From the NCBI RefSeq assembly GCF_002050515.1, contig NZ_LTAY01000032.1:1-38116 (forward strand): a DNA stretch of 38,116 nucleotides, in the 5' to 3' direction. The notes under the pieces were generated by a model. It saw only the letters and a list, made by a program, of their open reading frames with translations, searched no databases and had not been told where the DNA came from. A program made the translations under genes and the position numbers. This DNA comes from Clostridium thermobutyricum DSM 4928. GTDB lineage: Bacteria; Bacillota; Clostridia; Clostridiales; Clostridiaceae. Positions 32,790-38,116 of the stretch are shown here, piece by piece (the first letter of the stretch is position 1; each line of letters begins with the position of its first letter).

Positions 32790-34212
32790 TTTTGATCCTC
32801 TCTAATCCTGATATTGCCATTATAATAAATATCCACGCAACTATATATGCATATCTTCCTTGAGTTTCAGTAATTAAGTATGTTATTCCATATCCACAGA
32901 ACATCATATAGAAAAGGTTTATTAGTCCATTTCCTTCTCTTATTCTTTTCCTATTGAATAGACCTATAACAGTGAATAACATAATTACTGCAAATACTAA
33001 TTGGAATATTCCAAGTCCACCATTATTAAAATACACTATCATTTGATCTGGCTTCATATTAAGCTCAGTCCAATACATTCCTGATGCAGTACCCTCACTC
33101 CATTGCATAACATATTTTTCTAAATAAAATTTTGCTAAAACACTTTTTGGTGTTTCAGTTAATCTATCATATATTATTTTATCACATGCTTTTATTATTT
33201 CTTGCTTATTAAAATGATATTTTTCAGGAATTGCTGCATCTTCTGGATTCCATCTACCACCACTTTGTATATTAGTTCCTTTTAATATACTAGTTATATT
33301 AGGTTCAGTTCCATTAGTTAATAATGTATCAGTAACACCAGCTTTTATTAATATTAATCCGGTTCCTACTGTTATTAATTGAAAAGCAATTACTATAGCA
33401 ACTACATTAACTATTTTAGTTCTCCATTTTTCTCTTGTATAAATAACAATGAACATTCCCATAGCTACAAGAGTTACTACCGCAACCATTCTAAATAAAT
33501 TTCCTATTCCTAGTGCTAATCCTGAAACAAAAAATAACCATGGACTAGATTTCTTCTTTATACAACGAATAAAAATATATATGCTTAGCATATAGAAAGG
33601 TATAGCAATATTTTCTGTTACCAAAACTCCAACATAAGTTATAAGTGGAGGAAAAGTTGCTGTAAGAATAGCTCCTATTAATCCATATTTTTCACTATCA
33701 AAAACTTCAGCTACTATTCTATACATTAAGTATATACACCATAATCCAAGTAATAAATTAACTATCTTCATAGCTATTATATTATGAGTAAACATCTTTA
33801 TCATAAATGCCATATACACAGCCATAGGTACTAAATGAGGAAATCTACCTAAATATCCAGTTCCAATAAAAGCTGAATTATTTCCTTTTAACAATTCTTG
33901 TCCACTAACATACATAGTATGGAAATCAGATTGAGGCATTGTATCTGCATTTAACATCCAAAGAATTCTAAGTATTGCTCCCCATACTATAATTATTATC
34001 ATTTTGCTCCTTGATGACATATTCTTATTTTTAACAAGATATAATCCACCAAAGAAAGTTATTAAGTATACTGCTATTGTAATTACAGATGATATATCAA
34101 AATCTTTTGTATATACTGCAACTGCACCAAAGGCTGTTATTAAAACAAGTCCTAGTAGTATTTTAAGTGCATTAGTTACAAAGGCAGTAAATCCTAATCT
34201 AAACTTCTCCAT
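32773..34212 (-). CDS. GT39-type membrane glycosyltransferase (second copy)
   Basis: This 479-aa polytopic protein of the PMT/GT-C class uses a lipid-linked sugar outside the membrane. About eleven hydrophobic segments are visible, and the first outer loop has the catalytic-type acidic motif (PQSDFHTMY, about residues 92-100). Further conserved blocks are GTGYLGRFPHL, SILKGTNIQSGGRW, and near the end FCGYGITYLITETQGRYAYIV. It is a paralog of the gene before it, which has the same blocks, and overlaps it by 19 bp. The acceptor could be the LtaS-made polymer or another wall glycan. Confidence 0.87.
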   Translation of the reverse strand: MEKFRLGFTAFVTNALKILLGLVLITAFGAVAVYTKDFDISSVITIAVYLITFFGGLYLVKNKNMSSRSKMIIIIVWGAILRILWMLNADTMPQSDFHTMYVSGQELLKGNNSAFIGTGYLGRFPHLVPMAVYMAFMIKMFTHNIIAMKIVNLLLGLWCIYLMYRIVAEVFDSEKYGLIGAILTATFPPLITYVGVLVTENIAIPFYMLSIYIFIRCIKKKSSPWLFFVSGLALGIGNLFRMVAVVTLVAMGMFIVIYTREKWRTKIVNVVAIVIAFQLITVGTGLILIKAGVTDTLLTNGTEPNITSILKGTNIQSGGRWNPEDAAIPEKYHFNKQEIIKACDKIIYDRLTETPKSVLAKFYLEKYVMQWSEGTASGMYWTELNMKPDQMIVYFNNGGLGIFQLVFAVIMLFTVIGLFNRKRIREGNGLINLFYMMFCGYGITYLITETQGRYAYIVAWIFIIMAISGLERIKNGKVY

Positions 34213-35669
34213 TTACTTTCTCCTAACTTTTTTTCAAATAAATTTACTCCGCTCATTGCGAGTACGATAAAAATCCAACACACTATAAAAGTGTATCTAT
34301 CTTGTCTTTCAGTAATTAAAAACATTATTCCGTATCCGCAAAATATAAAATACAGTAGATTTATTCCTTTAAACTCTTTTAATGCTTTTCTATTAAAAAG
34401 TCCAATATATGAAAGCACTATTAAAGCTAAATAAAATAATCTTATATACCATATTCCATTTTGGCTTATTCGTATTTTCATTTGGTTATCATCTAAACTA
34501 TGTTCTGCCCAATAAGCTCCTGAAAATTCTCCGTTACTCCAAATTCCAGTATATTTTTTATAATAGAATTCTATAAGCTCATCTAAAGGAGTATTAGTAA
34601 TTCTATCCCACATTATTTCTTTGCAAACTTCTTCAATTTTTTCTTTATCAAAATTATAGGTCTCAGGTATTATTGCATCTTCATGAGTCCATCCTCCTCC
34701 ACCTTCTATATTAGTTCCTTTAAGAATATTAGTAATCTTAGGCTCACTTCCAGCCCAAAGATGTTGTTCTGTAAATCCAATACTTTTTAAACCAACACTT
34801 ATAGCTATTAATGGGATTGCAAAACCTAAAATAACTATTGCACCTTTTTTTACTCTTTCTAAAATAATATCATTACAACAAATTATAATATATAGAATAA
34901 AAGCAATCATAATAATAGTAGCAACCATTCTAAAAAGGTTCCCAATAGAAAGAGATACACCTGCTAAAAAAATACCTAAATATTTCTTCTCACTATGTAT
35001 AAATTTTAAAAAAAGGTATAAAGATAATATATAAAAAGGTATTGCTTGGTTTTCATTGCAATAAACAGCTGTATATAAAATTACTGGTGGATATAGAGCC
35101 ATTGTTAAAGCTCCTATTTCTCCATAAATATTCTTTTTAAATATTTCCTTACATAAAAGATACATAGCTAAAATTCCAAAAGCTGAAAAAATACAATTTA
35201 CAATTTTAACTGCTATAAATGTATTAATAGGAAATAAAGATCTCATAAGTGTTGCAAATAATACAGGAATAGTTAAATGAGGAAATCTTGCGAAATATCC
35301 TGTTCCATACATTTCAGAATAATTCCCCTTCAAAATTTCATATGTAGTTCTATATATTCCATTATAATCAGATACTGGAATACTATCTATAGATAGAACC
35401 CATGTAACTCTTATTATAAAGCCAATCAATATTAAAATTATAACTATATTTTTACTTTTAACATTTTTCTTTTTTAAAAATAAATAAATAAAAACTATCA
35501 AAATTGTAACCAATAAGAAATATATGTCAATTTCCCCAAATTTGTTTTTAGCTAATTTTAAAGATTCATAAGTTGTAAAAACAACAACTCCTAATAAAAT
35601 CATCAAAGCAACATTAACAAAGTTAATAAAACCAAAGCTTATTTTATTCCATTTTTCTTTATTAAGCAT
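34194..35669 (-). CDS. GT39-type membrane glycosyltransferase (first copy)
   Basis: This 491-aa paralog of the downstream gene has matching blocks: PVSDYNGIY at the catalytic loop, GTGYFARFPHL, NILKGTNIEGGGGW and FCGYGIMFLITERQDRYTFIV. The acidic residue is kept but the next position is Tyr instead of Phe. It is the first gene of a four-gene overlapping operon (GT39, GT39, GtrA, LtaS-like). The two copies may add different sugars or act on different acceptors. The upstream gap to the divergent DUF2334 gene is about 210 bp and holds both promoters. Confidence 0.87.
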   Translation of the reverse strand: MLNKEKWNKISFGFINFVNVALMILLGVVVFTTYESLKLAKNKFGEIDIYFLLVTILIVFIYLFLKKKNVKSKNIVIILILIGFIIRVTWVLSIDSIPVSDYNGIYRTTYEILKGNYSEMYGTGYFARFPHLTIPVLFATLMRSLFPINTFIAVKIVNCIFSAFGILAMYLLCKEIFKKNIYGEIGALTMALYPPVILYTAVYCNENQAIPFYILSLYLFLKFIHSEKKYLGIFLAGVSLSIGNLFRMVATIIMIAFILYIIICCNDIILERVKKGAIVILGFAIPLIAISVGLKSIGFTEQHLWAGSEPKITNILKGTNIEGGGGWTHEDAIIPETYNFDKEKIEEVCKEIMWDRITNTPLDELIEFYYKKYTGIWSNGEFSGAYWAEHSLDDNQMKIRISQNGIWYIRLFYLALIVLSYIGLFNRKALKEFKGINLLYFIFCGYGIMFLITERQDRYTFIVCWIFIVLAMSGVNLFEKKLGESKWRSLD

Positions 35670-35883
35670 TAATATATCCTACCTCTCATATTCTTTAATT
35701 CCCAAATTCTCACTTATAAATTTTATCATATATATTAATAATTTAATACTTTCTATATTAATTTTAATATAATTCATTTTGTTTATTTCTTATTTTTTCC
35801 TTATTTTTAGTTAAAAAATTCCATAATATATATTTAAATTGATATAATATATTATCTTATAAATTTTAAAAGGGGATTTATTT

Positions 35884-37275
35884 ATGGGGAAATTAAAAAA
35901 AATTATTATTATAACTGCTTCAACTATTTTTTCTATTGCTTTAATTTATGGAATTTTCTTTTATTTCAGTTTTTTTCAAGGTGATGTTACTATAAAAAAC
36001 GGAATAGTAAAAAGTAAATCAATAAACAAAGAAAAACTTTCTAGTTATAAAAGTAATGGTTATACTGCAATTAATACTTTTGAATCTCAACCTATAGAAG
36101 AAATTTCAGATATAAAAATATCTATATTAAATAAAAATTTATCTAAAGATACAAAAATTTTATTAAAAAGCCAACGTTACTATATTCCTTTAGATATTAT
36201 CTGCTCAAAATTAAACTTTAGCATTATAAATAACAATTCATTAAAAATAACAAATGATAAACTTAAAATAAATTTTGTTAATAATAATAAATGTAATATT
36301 AACGACAACACATATTGGCTTAGAGGTGGTATAATAGAACATAATAATCAAAAATTCATTTCAATATCTGATATGGAATATATATTTGGATTAACCGCAA
36401 TATTTAATGCAGAAGAAAATTCAATCACTATTATGAAGTCTAATATTAATAAATCATTAGACAAACAACTTCCATTACAAAATGGTAAAGTTGCATTAAT
36501 AAGATTTGAAGACGTTACAGCAGGAGGTTCTTTCTATGATACAGAGAACCAAGCTAAATTTAAAGCTATAGGAGATTTTATGTACCAAAATAATCTTAAA
36601 TTCAATATAGCTTGGGTTCCAAGATATATTCATCCGGATAATAATATTGATAATGATTTATTAAAAGAAAAAAATATAAATAATGCAGGCTTTATAAATG
36701 CATTAGACTATCTAATAAATTGTGGCGGAAGAATAGGATTACATGGATATACACATCAATCTAATAATACTGTAAGTACAGTTGGAAGTGAATTGACTAG
36801 AAATGATAATTCTACAGAATCAGAAACTAGAGCTGTTATTGAAAATGCTATAAATACATCTACAGCTTTAAATATTCCTGTAAGCTTTTTTGAAAGTCCA
36901 CATTATCATGCAACTAAAAGACAAAAAGAAATTATAGGTGAATATTTTCAATATCAATATGAACCATATAGTATTTTAAATTATATAGGATTAAAAACAA
37001 CTAAAAATAATAATTTATTTATTCCAACACCATTAGGATATATTAAAGATAGAAACCCTAAAAACATAGTAGAAAAATTAAAAAATCCAACTTCTAATCT
37101 TCTATGTTCTTTATTCTATCATCCATCACTAGAGCTTGATTATATAACTCTAGATAGTAAGAATAATGTTTTTAATTTTAACTTTGAAAAAGATTCAATA
37201 TTAACTTCGTTAGTAAATGCCTTAATAGAAAATGGATATTCTACAATCCATCCTTCTGACTTTGGCACTTATTAA
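35884..37275 (+). CDS. DUF2334 polysaccharide-deacetylase-like protein
   Basis: This 463-aa protein has an N-terminal transmembrane anchor (about residues 7-30), so the rest is probably outside. Residues about 85-185 resemble the copper-amine-oxidase N-terminal (stalk) domain common in clostridial surface proteins (YYIPLDIICSKLNF, FISISDMEYIFG). Residues about 200-460 are a DUF2334 domain: RFEDV (207-211), HGYTH (287-291) and SPHYHAT (338-344) resemble the Asp/His metal ligands of NodB-type deacetylases. It may trim acetyl groups from a wall or capsule glycan. AAAGGGGA lies 8 nt before the ATG. It is divergent from the glycosylation operon. Confidence 0.87.
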   Translation: MGKLKKIIIITASTIFSIALIYGIFFYFSFFQGDVTIKNGIVKSKSINKEKLSSYKSNGYTAINTFESQPIEEISDIKISILNKNLSKDTKILLKSQRYYIPLDIICSKLNFSIINNNSLKITNDKLKINFVNNNKCNINDNTYWLRGGIIEHNNQKFISISDMEYIFGLTAIFNAEENSITIMKSNINKSLDKQLPLQNGKVALIRFEDVTAGGSFYDTENQAKFKAIGDFMYQNNLKFNIAWVPRYIHPDNNIDNDLLKEKNINNAGFINALDYLINCGGRIGLHGYTHQSNNTVSTVGSELTRNDNSTESETRAVIENAINTSTALNIPVSFFESPHYHATKRQKEIIGEYFQYQYEPYSILNYIGLKTTKNNNLFIPTPLGYIKDRNPKNIVEKLKNPTSNLLCSLFYHPSLELDYITLDSKNNVFNFNFEKDSILTSLVNALIENGYSTIHPSDFGTY

Positions 37276-37305
37276 ATATACACCACAATTAAATCGCAAA
37301 AAAAG

Positions 37306-37364
37306 AAAAGGATATATCAAAGGAAAATCTATATTATAGAAAAACCTTTTTGATATATCCTTTT
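37306..37364. terminator. Terminator after the DUF2334 gene
   Basis: The long arms AAAAGGATATATCAAAGG and CCTTTTTGATATATCCTTTT are near-perfect, with about 21 nt between them. T-rich sequence follows on the plus strand and A-rich on the other side, so it can serve both directions. Confidence 0.8.
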
Positions 37365-37511
37365 TACTTTAATTACATTTAACTTTTTATCTCTTAATTT
37401 ACATATTAAAATATACATTTCTAAGTACTTATTATTTTTTAAATATACATAGATATTTTTAACTATATCTCTATTGTTTTTTTAATATTTATTATTTTTT
37501 AAACTCTATAT

Positions 37512-37958
37512 CTAATCTAAAAATTTATTTTTTAAGTTTATAATCCATAGCACTAATACAGAAAATATTCCCCCAGAAGTATCTATTATAACATCAGTTA
37601 TCTTACCTGCTCTACCAGAAACAAATAATTGATGAAATTCATCTGAACATGCATAAAAGAATACTATCAATACCGCAAAAATTCTAGCTCTTTTCTTTGC
37701 AAAATAATTTTTCATAACATTATAACTTAATAATCCTAATATAGCATATTCAGAAAAGTGAGCACCTTTCCTAACTATTGTAGTCAACAAGTCAATATTA
37801 TTCCCACTTGAATCAATACCTATAGACTGTAATAATTTAATTACAAATCCACTTTGTGAATTAGAAATATCAGCTGGCTGAGCAGACATATAAAAAATAA
37901 ATATCATCCAAATCACTAAAAGTATCCAAGAAAAAATAATTCTATTTTTTTTATACAT
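37512..37958 (-). CDS. VanZ-like membrane protein
   Basis: This 148-aa protein has about four transmembrane helices and the VanZ family blocks FYMSAQP, VRKGAHFSEYAILGLL and SDEFHQLFVSGRAGKITDVIIDTSG. VanZ itself gives low teicoplanin resistance, but most family members are of unknown function, and no van genes lie nearby. GAGGGGAGAT lies 7 nt before the ATG. It is a single leftward gene; the remaining bases to the window end (37959-38116) are A/T-rich promoter-like sequence. Confidence 0.9.
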   Translation of the reverse strand: MYKKNRIIFSWILLVIWMIFIFYMSAQPADISNSQSGFVIKLLQSIGIDSSGNNIDLLTTIVRKGAHFSEYAILGLLSYNVMKNYFAKKRARIFAVLIVFFYACSDEFHQLFVSGRAGKITDVIIDTSGGIFSVLVLWIINLKNKFLD

Positions 37959-38116
37959 ATAATATCTCCCCTCAATTTACTCAATATAAATTCTAATATA
38001 AAATTTATAACGAGTAAACTTATAATTTCTAAGATAAAATATGCATCTTTAATTATATAACATTAAATTCTCACTCTTATATAAATCTTCTAACTAAAAA
38101 CTCTAAAGTATAATAT

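Noticed and set aside
37512..37958. VanZ-like gene as a sign of glycopeptide resistance
   Set aside because: No vanA/H/X/S/R genes are near, and most VanZ-family proteins are not resistance proteins.

Overview
The window is very A+T-rich. Genes have strong AGGAGG-type ribosome sites, several TTG/GTG starts and many short intrinsic terminators. The partial 16S rRNA at the left edge, the leader next to it and the gene families (CarD, AzgA-type permease, c-di-GMP-II riboswitches, sortase-anchored adhesin, LtaS-like enzyme) point to a Firmicute of the Clostridium sensu stricto group. The variable part of the 16S does not match the C. perfringens sequence as I remember it, so I do not name a species.

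Layout, left to right. 1-541: start of a 16S gene running left off the window, with its own promoter. 857-1534: uracil-DNA glycosylase. 1617-2072: two small membrane proteins. 2316-2600: a free-standing 5S rRNA-tRNA-Phe unit with its own promoter and terminator. 2918-6733: a leftward block of SGNH hydrolase, cytidine-deaminase-like protein, flavodoxin, acetyltransferase, CarD-like regulator and Isf-type flavoprotein. 6882-9039: rightward sirtuin, secreted PTP-like inositol phosphatase and membrane-anchored SH3-like protein. 9082-14550: leftward CPBP protease, CinA, a two-gene envelope pair (propeller-like protein plus phosphodiester glycosidase) and a histidine phosphatase. 14596-17578: a LicT-type antiterminator divergent from a glucose/maltose-class PTS EIICB gene, whose leader carries two RAT-like sites. 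17645-18513: a DUF2828 gene that lost its C-terminal vWA half. 18853-20428: an AzgA/PbuG-type purine permease behind a purine riboswitch with an altered J3/1.

20438-23660: a 936-residue sortase-anchored adhesin with eight MucBP-like repeats, behind two nearly identical c-di-GMP-II riboswitches in series, each with its own terminator. 23922-27600: a TPR/coiled-coil lipoprotein, a 78-aa protein whose ribosome site lies inside a terminator, and an EF-G-like GTPase. 27746-29180: an L,D-transpeptidase. 29491-35669: a surface glycosylation block of two tandem GT39-type transferases, a GtrA flippase, an LtaS-like polymerase and, as a separate unit, a GtrB-like GT2. It has all parts of a three-component (undecaprenyl-phosphate-sugar) system next to a polyglycerolphosphate-type synthase. 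35884-37364: a DUF2334 deacetylase-like protein. 37512-37958: a VanZ-like membrane protein.

Much of the right half concerns the cell envelope. The strongest regulatory signals are the tandem c-di-GMP-II switches, the tandem RAT sites, the variant purine riboswitch, and two places where a Shine-Dalgarno sequence is buried in a terminator-like hairpin. No CRISPR array, insertion sequence or prophage was seen.
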